Shown: positions 22,430-34,800 of the stretch, piece by piece
Position numbering within the stretch: the first letter of the stretch is position 1
Layout: each line of letters opens with the position of its first letter
From: Ophioderma brevispina
Taxonomy: Eukaryota; Echinodermata; Ophiuroidea; Amphilepidida; Ophiodermatidae
Assembly: GCA_023653785.1 (NCBI GenBank)
Contig: JAMKCH010011795.1
Location: forward strand, 1 to 64,000
Reading direction: 5' to 3'
DNA: 64,000 nt
The notes under the pieces: model-generated
The model's input: the letters and a program-made list of their open reading frames with translations, nothing else
Database searches by the model: none
Told to the model about the DNA's origin: nothing
Position numbers and translations under genes: made by a program

Positions 22430-22930
22430 GTAATGGCCCTGGTCATTTAGCATTGTAAGATAGACTTCTCCATTGAAGGGGCCAATAAGACCACCGTTTC
22501 CAACTAGGCCAATCCATACTAAGATTTTGTCTCGAGTCCCTCCTCTCAAAGGCAAAGTCAAGAGGTCTTTGACCGCGTGGGACACACTGCTTGACACTGT
22601 GAGTGTTGATTGAGCCATTTAGGCAGAAGACACTTCCATTGCCGATGCACAGGTCTTCAAGAAAGCGAGGTGGTCTTCCAAGCAGCCACTCACAAACCTC
22701 TGTGTGTATGCATGGTCTGTTTGCGGAATTTCATGCCTCCTTATTTTGGATACGGATACCATTGTAAGTCAAGGCATGAGAGTGGAACGTGATTCGATTG
22801 AAAGTACCTTGGGGCAATCCCAGACCATTACATCAAGAACTAATTCTGGGGTCATTCAGTTGACCTTGTTGTGAAGAGTATTTTGGACATCCTGGATATT
22901 TTCCGATGATGTTCCTGTCTTATACGTCCA
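22430..22930 (-). pseudogene. Decayed mariner/IS630-like DDE transposase fragment
   Basis: Read on the minus strand from about 22698, one frame gives VCEWLLGRPPRFLEDL, then FCLNGSINTHSV and PRGQRPLDFAFERRDSR. The next frame (the 22376-22618 ORF) continues with KILVWIGLVGNGGLIGPF and NGEVYLTMLND. This order (CEWL, F.LNG.INTH, VWIGL.GNG.IGPF, NG..YL.ML) is the N-terminal half of a Tc1/mariner/IS630 DDE catalytic domain. Upstream, about 22930-22800, TGTSSENIQDVQNTLH resembles the helix-turn-helix linker of the same proteins. The first catalytic Asp of the usual DE.xF motif is not preserved (GNGSVF), and the C-terminal half is gone. Broken, not functional. Confidence 0.7.
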
Positions 22931-23569
22931 GAATGGGCTCTTGTTTAGGTTAACGTTGTCCCAGTGCCTTCGTATTTGTAAAATTTACTTAAAATTAATT
23001 AAACTAGAAACAATGCATTATTTCAATTTTAATATAATAATAAATCAGCATACAACTGAAAATAATACATTTTTAAATATTTGCAGGAAAAGCGACCTCA
23101 ATTTAACGGAACGTTTATCGGCCTGCATTTCTTTTGTTAAAATATACAAACTTGCAAAAAGGGGAAAAAGTACCTTCACTTTAAAGTAACTCCAAACCTG
23201 GTAGTGCTTTTAACTTGGTCTTTTTGTTATTACCGAAAAAAATGAAATTTGTTTTTTAACCACAAATAGGTAAATTTCGTACAAATTTGGCAAAAGCAAG
23301 ACCAAGAATGTCTCGGAAGCTGCGAATGAACCAATAGCATGTGAGGTTGTGGGAGTTCAAAATTAATATTGGTCGACCAAAATGCGGCAAATTTTCATAG
23401 ATTTTGCTCATAACATCCAAACAAAACATCATTTAGCCCTAATAGTCCATTGGCTGGGTGGGTCCCCGTGTGCATGAGATGTGCCCTAAGTTACTCTTCA
23501 CATCCATGGACTAGACCATCAAACATGCCAAAAAAGTGAGGGTAGACTTTTACTACCCCGGCACTTTTT
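22931..23569. other. No gene recognised
   Basis: Unassigned AT-rich sequence leading into the satellite. The plus ORF 22941-23189 has no known motif. Confidence 0.4.
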
Positions 23570-26500
23570 TTGCTAGCGGGCGTTTTCAAAATGGCCGCCA
23601 AAATGCTATTTAACAACACCTTGTGATTATGTTTTAATAGCATCAAAAGGGGTGAAATGGCCCGGTTTTTCATTGTTTCCCTATTTGTGATTGTTTTCTT
23701 TGCTCTTCCTCTCATTATTTGTTGATATCGTTATTCAGTTTCAAAAGCCACTTTTAATTGGGTGAAATGGTCCATTTTGTATGTTTCTTCCATATTGTTG
23801 ATGTCCAATGTATAGAAGTGATAACATTCGCTACTTAAAGTTATTCCTAATGGAGGGCGCTTTTCAAAAGGCCGCCAAATACATTTAAGCATCTCATAAA
23901 TTTATAATTATGTTGTAATAGCCCAAAAAAATGGGGTGAATCGCCCAGTTTTTCGTGTGTTGCTATATTTGTTGACGTCAAATGTTAAAGAGCGGTCACA
24001 TTCACTACTTAAGTTCCTAATGGAGTACGCTTTTCAAAATGGCGGCCAATCTAATTGTAAAAAACAACTCATAATTAGTTTTTACTAGCCAAAAAATGGG
24101 GCGAAATGGCCCAGTTTGTCAGTGTTTTTCTACATTTATTGATGTCAAATGTATAGAGCGGTCACGTTCACCACTTAATGTATTCCTAATGGAGGGCGCT
24201 TTTCAAAATGGCCGCCAATTCTATTTAAAACAAACACCTTATAATGACGTTTTTAATAAAATTCCATAAAATGGTTAAAATGGTCTCGTAGTTTTTTTCA
24301 GTGTTTTCCTATACTTGTTGATGGCAAAGTACAGAGTCGGTCACATTCACACTACTTAAAAAATTCCTATGGAGTACGCTTTTCAAAATGGCGCCAAATA
24401 TAATTTAACACTCTCATAAGTAAGTTTTACTCTAGCCAAAAAATGGGGTAATGGGCCAGTTTGTCAGTGTTTTGCTATATTTATTGATGTCAAATGTATA
24501 GAGCATCACAATTCACCTTTAAAGGTATTCCTAATGGAGGGCGCTTTTAAAATGGCCGCCCAACGATTTTAACACCTTTTGATGATGTTTTTAATACATA
24601 AAGGGGTGAAATGGCCCGGTTTTTCAGTGTTTCCCTATTTGTTGATTGTTTTCTCCATTATTTGTTGATATACTTTATTCAGTTTTCATAGCCACTTTAT
24701 GGGGTGAAATGGTCCATTTTTGTAGTGTTTCCTATATTTGTTGATGTCAAATGTATAGAGTGATAAAATTCACTACTTAAATGTATTCCTAATGGAGGGC
24801 GCTTTTCAAAATGGCCGCCAAATACAATTTAGCATCTCATAAATTTATAATGATGTTCTAATAGCCAAAAAATGGGGTGAAATCGCCCAATTTTTCAGTG
24901 TTTTGCTATATTTGTTGACGTCAAATGTAAAGAGCGGTCACATTCACTACTTAAATGTATTCCTAATGGAAGCCGCTTTTCAAAATGGCGGCCAAATATA
25001 ATTTAACACCTCATAATGAAGTTTTACTAGCCAAAAAATGGGGCGAAATGGCCCAGTTTGTCAGTGTTTTGCTATATGTATTGATGTCAAATGTATAGAG
25101 CGGTCACGTTCACCACTTAATGTATTCCTAATGGAGGGCGCTTTTCAAAATGGCCGCCAAAATGCTATTTAACACCTTATAATGACGTTTTAATTGCCAT
25201 AAAATGGGTTAAAATGGTCCAGTTTTTCAGTGTTTTCCTATATTTGTTGATGGGAAATGTACAGAGCGGTCACATTCACTACTTAAATGTATTCCTAATG
25301 GAAGCCACTTTTCAAAATGGCCGCCAAATATAATTTAACACCTCATAATAAGTTTTACTAGCCAAAAAATGGGGTGAAATGGCCCAGTTTGTCAGTGTTT
25401 TGCTATATTTATTGATGTCAAGTAATAGAGCAGCACATTCACATTTAAAGGTATTCCTAATGGAGGGCGCTTTTAAAAAATGCCCCCCCCCCCGCCCAGT
25501 GCGATTTAACACCTTGTGATGATGTTTTAATAGCATAAAGGGGTGAAATGGCCCGGTTTTTCAGTGTTTCCCTATTTGTTGATTGTTTTCCCTCATTATT
25601 GTTGATATCTGTTATTATTCAGTTTTCAATAGGCCACTTTATGGGGTGAAATGGGTCCCCATTTTTCAGTGTTTTCCGATATTTGTTGATGTCAAATGTA
25701 TAGAGTGATAAAATTCGCTACTTAAAGGTATTCCTAATGGAGGGCGCGCTTTTCAAAATGGCCGCCATAATTTAGATCTCCATAAATTTATAATGATGTG
25801 TAATAGCCAAAAAAGGGTGAAATCAGCCCCGTTTTTCAGTGTTTTGCTATATTTGTTGACGTCAAATGTACAGAGCTGTCACATTCACTACTTAAATGTA
25901 TTCCTAATGGAATCCGCTTGTCAAAATTGCGGCCAAAATATTTAACACCTCATAATGAAGTTTTTAACTAGCCAAAAAATGGGGCGAATGGCCCAGCTTT
26001 GTCAGTGTTTTTGCTAAAACTTTATTGATGGCAAATGTCTAGAGCGGTCACATTCACCACTTAATGTATTCCTACTGGAGGGCGTGCTTTTCAAATGGAA
26101 CCGCCAACAGCTTTTAACAAACCTTATAATGACGTTTTACTAGCCATAAAGTGGGTTTTACAATGGTCCAGTGTTTTCCAGTTTTTTTCCTATAATTTTG
26201 TTTTGATGGGAAATGTCCAAGCGTCCACAGTCACTACTAAAATGTATTCCTAATGAAGCCGTTTTCAAAATGGGCCTCCAAATATATTTAACACCTCATA
26301 ATATTGTTACCTAGCCAAAAAATGGTGTGAAATGGCCCAGTTTTGTCGTGGTTTTTTGCTATATTTATTGATGTCAAATGTATAGAGCAGTCCCATTTCA
26401 ACATTTAAGGTATTCCTAATGGGGGGCCTCTTTAAAAATAGGCCGCCCAATGCGATTTAACACATTTTGAAGATGTTTTAATAGCATAAAGGGGTGAAAT

Positions 26501-26600
26501 GATCGGTTTTTTTCAGGTGTTTTCCCTATTTGTTGATTGTTTTCTTTCCTTCTCCATTATTTTTGATATACTTTAATTCAGTTCTAAAAAGTTGCGGTTT
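23570..26600 (+). repeat. Satellite array: ~170 bp monomers in a ~940 bp higher-order repeat
   Basis: The landmark CCTAATGGAG recurs at 23846, 24016, 24185, 24365, 24530, 24788, 24962, 25127, 25294, 25456, 25733, 25903, 26071, 26249 and 26414. Spacing is 162-180 bp except for one 258-277 bp monomer per cycle, which carries extra sequence around TTGATTGTTTTC...TATTCAGTTTTC. That long monomer recurs every ~940-945 bp, so the unit of amplification is five monomers, with about three copies present. Nearly every monomer has GCTTTTCAAAATGGC(C/G)GCC, GGGGTGAAATGGCCCAGTTT and TTGATGTCAAATGTA. ORFs inside (e.g. 25312-25536 minus) are incidental. Later copies carry more small indels. Confidence 0.93.
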
Positions 26601-26737
26601 GCATTTTCTCTTTTTCTTACAGTTAACTTTAATGATTTTCTAGAGATGTTTCAGGTTAATGGATTTGTTCAATACTATGCTGTTATTGGTGATATTACAA
26701 CCTAAGTGCTGATAGGGTTGTGCGCTTATGTAACCTC

Positions 26738-26825
26738 GATGAAGCGAAATGATTGTGACGATTTCCTGATGGCAGCGTAATGATAATTGGCAATCGTGCT
26801 GTGAGCATCTCGTAGGAGGGAGAAA
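26738..26825 (+). repeat. Dispersed repeat, copy 2
   Basis: GATTGTGACGATTTCCTGAT...GCAGCGTAATGATAATTGG...GCTGTGAGCATC aligns with 18217-18300. Confidence 0.6.
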
Positions 26826-26936
26826 AGATTTCCACATGCCATACATAATGGACATGATGGCCAATGTCTGAAAGCTGAAGACAAAATTCTGCAGCACATT
26901 TGGAAATTTTCTCAGGCACAGCATTGGATCATGTTT

Positions 26937-27872
26937 GGAAGTCTGCCTCAGCTGTATACAGGCTATGACCTTTGATTCTTACCATGACAAATCTGTGAAG
27001 GACTCTGAACGAAAACAACGTTAAGTCATGCTACCAATTTAATTGAATTAACAACATTCAATCGGGATTTACCCCTTCCTGTCGAGATATGGGTTGAAAT
27101 GGTCTAGTTTTGTAGTTTGGTAGAGTTTCCCCATTTGTTGAGGTACAGTGTATAAAAAATTCAGACTTAATAAACAGACCAATAAACAGTATCCCTGATA
27201 GAGGGTGCTTTTCGAGTTGACCAGCAAATTAACAGATTTTTAAACAAATCTGACTAGACTTAATTAAAAAAAAAACTAATTCATAATCATCTGCAGTAGC
27301 AACTATTCCATGTAGCAACAACTTATAAAGCTCAGTTTTGTAGTTATCATGGTTCATAAACACAAACAAAGGAGGAAAATAAGAATAATGGTTACCATAA
27401 GGAGCCTTACTTTTTGTAAAATGATACAAACTTGTCATATGTAGGCATTCATTATCATTACCACCTACATCTGCTACAATCGTGTGACATTCAGCAAGGT
27501 ATCATCCGCCATCCTGAAAAGAAACTTGAGTATATTTCTATTGTAGGTGAAGTTTGAGCTGCTTTTTTGGAAGATTACTCATGGAGAAGTGTCTAGAATT
27601 TCTCCTTGTTACTATTTGATGTCCAGAACATGTCGATCTCGACTGTTTATTGGTGAGTCTGACCCTTCTATGTACTTTACCTCAACAAATAGAGAAACTC
27701 TACAAAACTAGACCATTCCAACCCATATCTCGACAGGAAGGGGTAAATCCCGAATGATTGTTGTTAATTAAATTTAATTGCATGACGTTGTTTTTTCTCA
27801 GAGTCCTTCCCAGATTTGTCTTGGTAAGAATCCAAGACTATGACACAGACTTCCACACATGTTCCATAAAAT
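26937..27872. mobile_element. Foldback element with an internal satellite-like monomer
   Basis: The left arm 26937-27150 and right arm 27665-27872 are inverted copies: GGAAGTCTG, ATTCTTACCA.GACAAATCTG, GGGATTTACCCCTTCCTGTC and GAGATATGGGTTG.AATGGTC. The spacer is about 515 bp. Within and next to the left arm, 27085-27245 follows the satellite monomer in order: GGTTGAAATGGTCTAGTTTT, ATTTGTTGAGGTACAGTGTA, ATCCCTGATAGAGGGTGCTT, TTCGAGTTGACCAGCAAATT. There is no transposase ORF. Confidence 0.72.
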
Positions 27873-28520
27873 TAATAAATAGGCCTAAATTAATATATGA
27901 ATGGTAGCTAATGGTTAATATGATTATGGTTATTTTAAATTGCATACTCCAAAACATGATAAGCGATACCACACACTGGCACACGTACTACATGCAGTAA
28001 TACTACAACACTTTTATACACAGTCCATAGGGCATGGCATAGAATGTCTTTAGCTCCGCCGTTTTACTTTGCCCCATGGGCCCACCTGAATTAACAACTC
28101 TACACACACGACTCCACGCACTCACTACATCAGCAATTTGCACAGCAGCCAGCAAAGTCTTCCCAAAGTCCCACTGTGCATGGATTACACCAACATCAGG
28201 TCACGTACTGCTGCCATTTCAAAACACAGACATATACTTCGCATTTCCCAAGAAAATCGATGACCGTGTAGGATTTTTTTTTGTCTAAAATGGTTCCTTT
28301 TATACCACCCGAAACCGTTCAACAGAAAAACTTCTAACCGGTCACATATTTTTGTTTTAAAAGCTTTTAATTAAACCCGAATATCAAATTTCCACAGACG
28401 CCTACAAAAGTCTGTTGTAGAGACTCTTATTTGAAATGACATAATAACAATAGCTCGCGGGAGTTGTCGGCCTGCTGTGAGCATTTTGGTGAAGGATAAT
28501 CCTGTATTGATTTTTTGGAA
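27873..28520. other. No gene recognised
   Basis: The plus ORF 28076-28288 (70 codons) has no recognisable motif. Nothing else supported. Confidence 0.4.
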
Positions 28521-28523
28521 CCT

Positions 28524-28538
28524 GCGGCGCGCCGGCGC

Positions 28539-28573
<35 letters not shown>

Positions 28574-28581
28574 GCGGGGCC

Positions 28582-28628
<47 letters not shown>

Positions 28629-28787
28629 CAGTAGGCAGTAGCAGTAGCAGTAGCAGTAGTAGGAGTAGTTAGTAGTAGTATTAGTATTTAGTATTAGTAT
28701 TAGTATTAGTATTATATTAGTTTAGTTAGTAGTAGAGAGTAGTAGTAGTAGTAGTATAAGTTAAGTAGTAGTAGTAGTAGTAGTTAG
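28524..28787 (+). repeat. Compound trinucleotide microsatellite (GGC)n-(AGC)n-(AGT)n-(AGTATT)n
   Basis: A GC-rich lead (GCGGCGCGCCGGCGCGG) passes into pure GGC from about 28541, then pure AGC from about 28583 to 28626, then AGC/AGT mixtures, then AGT/ATT hexamers, then AGT again. The order suggests stepwise point mutation and re-expansion from one end. It is an island of very high GC in AT-rich DNA. No ORF of note covers it. Confidence 0.92.
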
Positions 28788-28880
28788 ACCAAAAAAAAAA
28801 AATTTGAATCGCTTATTCTGTGTTTAGTGTTAGTGAGTAGACCAAAAAAAAGAATGAAATCGCTTTTCTGTGTTTACAAA
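28786..28880 (+). repeat. Short tandem duplication after the microsatellite
   Basis: TAGACCAAAAAAA...GAATCGCTT..TTCTGTGTTTA and TAGACCAAAAAAAAGAATGA..TCGCTTTTCTGTGTTTA are two copies about 53 bp apart. Confidence 0.7.
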
Positions 28881-31800
28881 ATCCACACTGCCGTGGTATT
28901 AAAACATTTTGATCAGTAAAATAAGATCAATTTCCTACTAGAGCCAGTACTACTAAATTAGTTTTCTAAGAGAGGGTGAAAAACAGCCATTTAAAGTATT
29001 GTTTTCGGAAGGAAAAGCCAGCTATTTTTTTATATTGGAAGGATCGTTATTTTAATGTACACGAGGCGTAAATTGTTATCATACTCTCTTCGCGGATAAT
29101 AAAGGTCACTTTAGTTCTTTAATACTAAGTTGAAAAAACAAGTATTGAAAAGGTTCAAAAATATATTAATGGCGTTCCCTCAATCAAGCAACATGATAAT
29201 AGGGCCTGACAAAAAATAGAGTGCTTATTGACCAAGGTGTTACCGGGTTTCCGTCGAGTCTATGTCCAGAAAGAACTAAGTGCTTTCTGTCAATTTCAGT
29301 ATCATAGTCGAAATAGTAAAATAAGATTATGATATGACCGCAAACAAATTTGGTGTTGTTATAATTAGACTTATCAAGAGTGTAGGGGCAAGGTTCTGTA
29401 CTGAGGAAAAGGAGGAAGGAAAAGTTAAGCATTGCCCCACTAAAATGTATACCATCATGGTGGCCACATCCGACGGATAGATACAAAAAAAAAGTATGGT
29501 TCCATCGTGACTAAATTCAAATTCAAAATTATTGGATAAACACTTCTTACCAGTGGAAACATCATTGCGGTGCATCCAGAACATTAAAGCACTTATTAGC
29601 CACATTTTGTAAAGAGCGCCCCAATTTCAAAATTTAAATTATATAATTATTGGACTATAAGTTTGGCTTTTAAAATTTAGCTCTTGTTTATAATGCTAAA
29701 AAATGCGTCGTATTTATCACAAATAAGCGATTTTGTAATAGAATGGGGGATCCAGTTGAGACTTAACGGAGAGCTCTGGAAATGATACGTTTTATGTTCG
29801 TCCATGATGAAGAAAATAGTCCACACCATCGAGAAAATAACCCAAATGTTGCTGTGTGAACTATTAATTTTAAAAACAAACTAATGGATGAGCGCGAGCG
29901 TAAACACGTACATGGCGCTATTTCCCGGCTATTTCAAATTGGAAGGCTGTTTCCAACAAGAAGCCAGCAGCCCGTTATCGTGATTATTATCAGCGGGATC
30001 CCCTTACCGATACTAATTATTCTAGTACAAAAAATTCCTTCGTTTGTGAAACTAGACATTTTCAGCTTAAACCATTCAAAGGTAGTAGTTTTACTAGGCA
30101 AATCCGTGTTAAATCTCAAAAATTTTTGAAAAAAATTGGGAGGCGATCTTCAAAAAAAAAAAAAAAAACGTGGCTTAATATTGCTTTTTTTGTAAGTACA
30201 AAATATAGTTTTAAAGATCTAGGACAAACAAATTACACAGAGAAATAACCACAAACGGGACCCCCTTTTGAAAAAAACCAATTTGCGCGTTGGAATTTGG
30301 AATTTTCTTTTCTACCAAAACTCGGTCATGAGGGGGTTGGGGTACATTAAAACGACTACATAACAGGACAAAATAAAAATCGTTTATGCAATTCAAAAAT
30401 GGCGGCCAAAAACCGATTTATTGGACGTTGGCAGAAATTTCTTCCGCCCACACAAAAAATTACTTTACCCGAAGGACTTTTTCCATAATATGTGCTCATA
30501 ATAATTAGGACATACATACAATCCAGCTGAAATAAAAAAAATACTCCAGTACGATTTAAGGGTCGTAATACGCGTAATCGCCGTTAAGTCACAAATCCTT
30601 GAATAGCGGCCACCAAAATGCGTTTTCGTATTTATCTAATTAGTATTAGAACTGCTATGGTCGTCGATTTCGATTTTTTTTTTCGCGTTTGATTTTTTCC
30701 ACCAAATATGCGAAAACTGACAATTTAGACAATTACATAAAATCCTCGGCAAAATATAATTAGCGTTTTTTTTTTAAAATTTTAAATTAAAACATGGACA
30801 CGCGAGATAAAAGAGAAGAAGAATAAAAATAGAAATCCTGGGTCACAAAAACCCCACACACAACCCCCCAAAGATGGGGCTTTTTAAGACGTCAACAGCA
30901 GTTGTGTTAGAGTCAGGTCAGCAGCTGCTGACAGGGCCCCTTAAATATTGCTCTCAGTGGGCCACCCTCTCCAACCAACAAAAAAAAAAAACAAACGGAA
31001 AAAGACAAACCGAAAAGGGAAAAAAAAAGAGGAAACAAAAAGAAAAAAAAATCCGGCCACGTTATTTGTTTTCCCCAAGATATTTATAGGGGACACGTTT
31101 GTTCTTTTCACATCATCTGTGCCCATGCAGAACACCGCCCCCATTCTTTTCCTACTCTAAATACGATGGGCAAGGGGTTGGGGTTGATATGTTTAGCCGA
31201 AGTCAAGGTCTTTTGCATAGGGTCTTCTGTTTGTCAACTAGGACGGGAAGCGTTCACAAACACTTGCAACCGGGGGGCTCTGAAAATCTTTGACACTTCA
31301 AAGGTAGGGGCCACGGCCCATGGATTTAAAATCCGCCCTAATGTTTGCTTCGTGAAAATGGGGCGTCTATTCCAATAATAGTTTTTCTTGAGAGGGAGGT
31401 GACACGTTCAGTGTATTTTTCAAGGAATTATAAAAGAGGCTCCGATTCTTTGATGAGACCCAAAAAAGGGCCCTGAAAAAATTCTATTTTTTTTCATAAA
31501 AATCCCCCCCCCCTCCCTTACAAGTGTTTGCAAAATTGCTCCCTTACACCAGTTTATTGCGTTTCCTTGATGTATTAAAAACACAAATACATAGGAAATT
31601 GAAGCTCGGGACCATCAGGATCAAATATGCATCAAATCGCATAATTTTAAAGATCAGAGATAAGATTTCAACCATTCGTCACCCCTTCAGACCACCACCT
31701 TTATAGGCAAGCGGGGAACGAGAGGTTGAAAAAATCAAAAAAGCGGCAATGGTCCCCCCACAACATCAAAATTTTGTGAGGAAATTAATATTAACAAATC

Positions 31801-34800
31801 CCAGACTGCATAACAACCTGTAAAATCTTGTGCAATAATTTGACATGTAGGAAATATGTTTTTTATAATTTGCCATGATAGGCAATTTGCATACAAAAAG
31901 GTGTGTGTGTTCCAGAGGTTTGTTGGGCATTTTCTTTCTGTTACAGTAAAGCAGAGTAAGTAGTAAGTAAAAGTAGTAAGTAGTAAGTAGTAAATAGTAA
32001 AGGGCTACGACAGACATGCGGTTTTGGCCCCTAATTGTTAGGAATGTATAGGAATGTAGTACTCTATCAAACATAAAGTAGAAGTTAGAAGTTTTCAAAA
32101 GTTTAGTTACTTAAAAGTTGTAAATGAGTTATTTTCATGACCACAAAAGACGTTTTAAGCAGTTTCGTCGAGTTGCGGTTAATTTTCTGCTTACCATAAT
32201 AACCTTTGCAGTTTCTTTTTAGTTCAAACAAAAAAAACCACGTTATTATGAACAGTCTACACTGCAAATTGAGCACCAGAAACAACACGGTTTTTATGTA
32301 ATTCAACAAATTCTACGGGTCCTGTTTCTCTCAGTTCTGTGTAGGAAAAAAATACCAGCCAGGGGGCTGCTTTGCCTGTTTCTAACTAGTACACCCGTTT
32401 ATTTATGTCACACTCTGTTACATAACAGGAAATTTCACGCCATTATCAGGAAATACCACAAATGGTCGGTCTTCATTGTTCGCAAGCATTGTTTCTATGA
32501 TAAAGAAATTTTAAGTCCTCTCTATTTCTATTATGTCTTCCCAAATTTTCACCATACGTTCAATTGATTGCTTGACGAAACGTTCTTCAATTATTTAAAT
32601 TAACATGCATCCACGCCAAATCTTGAATTAAAAAATAATAAAAAAGAAAAATTATAAAATAGGAAATGGTTAATTACGGGGCGGGATTTCAAAGGAGAAA
32701 CCGGATATGCAAATTTACATGAAAGATTAGTCAAAATGTATGTCAAACTAAATTCTTAAGAAATTTCATCATTAAAAAACCCCAGGCCTATCCCTAAATT
32801 TCACGAAACATTTATTCTAATGCATTTTTATCAGTTTAGCTTTAAAAAATTGAAGCAAAAACGCATGAAATTATAATATAAATATAATACATGAAAATTT
32901 TAATTAAATTCAGATTTTCCTCCATTTAGTCTAAGAAATTAGATATTCTAAAGGAGGGGTATATCGCGGTATTTTTACTTCCTTTGTTTGTCTTATATAC
33001 GATATAGCAAGACCGTGCTAGAAAGTTTTATGAGTTTTATGATTTTCGACCAGGAAGTTGTTAAAAACCAATCTAGATTGCTATTTATTTTATACGGATC
33101 CAGGGACAAGACAAAAAGGCAACACCCGGCTCTCGCCTTCCTTTCACATGTTCAATTAAACCAATTGTGAAGAAGAAAAAGAACAAAATAGAAATCAATC
33201 GCTGTGTTTTGCACAATAAGACCAAAACAAGGTCAATTAGTAGTGTTGGTTGACGGATAATGATGTGATAAACTTCTTTCTCCAAGAAGATTTACTTTTT
33301 AAAGGTCTTTACTTTTAAAAGACATCTGCAGAAAACATATTATAGGTCTTCGTTTTTGGGCGCGAGCGAAGCGAATTAGGAGTAGCCAGATTTTGAAATG
33401 TGTTCCAAATTATTAAATCTTCTATATAGCGCTTTGCTGACATTGTAAAGGGCGCTCCATAAATCTCACTGTTATCATTATTATCTTATTCAGGACCCCG
33501 AATTTTGAATAATACATAATTTTTTAACAACAGAATGGAATCATCATACGGGAGCGGAGAGTGCTTTGGTTCTTTCATAATTTGAGCTATGTATATGGGA
33601 GCTATTTTTGGCAGAGTAAAAGAAAAAACCTTTTTTCTTTTCGGTGAAAAGAAAAAAAAAGCGGAAAAAAAAAGAAAAAAAAAAAAGGAAAAAGAAAAAA
33701 ACCAGATAGAATGTACAATGATAAACACGAGTTTCTCAATTTGAGATTTGGTTTCAAAAACTTTGTTTTTTTCAACCGAGAAAAAAGAATACGCTGTATT
33801 TTTTAAAAGACTCCTGAAAAAAATTCCAAAAAGCCGCGTGCTATCGAATTTTGAAAAAACAAACACATTCCCTTTTTTTCAATTTAAAAAAAAGCAGTTT
33901 TAGGTTTTTTTGTTTTAAAAAGCAGGGTTATCGATTGGTAATGAAAGCTGGGAGAAGAAAGAAACCTGTTTTTTTTTTTTTCGATCGGAAAAAGTTTTTA
34001 ATTTTTTAAAAACCTAAACAATCTTTCATATCGAATTTGGTCTTTTTCAAGTACGTTTTTTTTTTTAAAGTGGTGTTTTTGTTTTTAAAGTAGTTTTTCG
34101 CAGGTTGATCGATTTGATTTGAAAGAAAACTTACTAAAGGAAAACTATTTTATTTTGTAGAGGTGTATGCAGAAAGAATGCAGAAAGTATAGCAACGTAT
34201 ATACACAATAGAAAGAAGAGGAGAACAATTTTTTCGCCAGGAAAAAATGGTTTTTTATCGTGTTAAAAAATGATTTTGTTAATAAAAAAAAACCAAGTTT
34301 TTTCTCATCATTGTTGTGCATACCTGGGAACAAACAAGCTTTAAATAATAACAAATTTTTGATTGCGTTTTATGATAAATAAGGCCAAAAAAAGAAGAAG
34401 TTCGTCTGAACCTCATTGTTCTCAAACCCCATATACTAAGGCCGAGAGAAAAAAGGTTTGCCTGCTTCCCGCCCCGCCCGAGGGCACAAGTGTACAAAAT
34501 CACATTTACTAGCGTTTCTTCCTTTTTTAAGGAGTTTTCTAGAGACTACAACTTTTTGAGGGGAGGAGGATTGGAATTGGTCAAGAACAAACAAAAAAAA
34601 ACGCATAGCGCTTATGGTTTTGGCCGGCAGGCAGGAGGAAAGGAAGCCGAGACATGCCTCTTTTTTCTGGTCTTATATAAGCGCTCATGCGTTCGTTCTT
34701 GTGTTTAGTCAAAAAGCTATTGCGCTACGTTGAAAATTCTTTTTTTGCATTTTTAGACCGCCTTTTATTTGTCGTCTCTTCCGTGGTCCATTTTTTCTTA

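Noticed and set aside
25312..25536. Repeated small ORFs in the satellite
   Set aside because: They follow the satellite period and contain no motif; coding is incidental to the tandem repeat.
23570..26600. CRISPR-like array
   Set aside because: Repeats are ~170 bp with no unique spacers, in eukaryotic-type DNA; it is a satellite.
33486..33866. 126-codon minus ORF rich in Phe, Ser and Lys
   Set aside because: It runs through long A/T homopolymers and shows no domain or codon pattern of a real gene.
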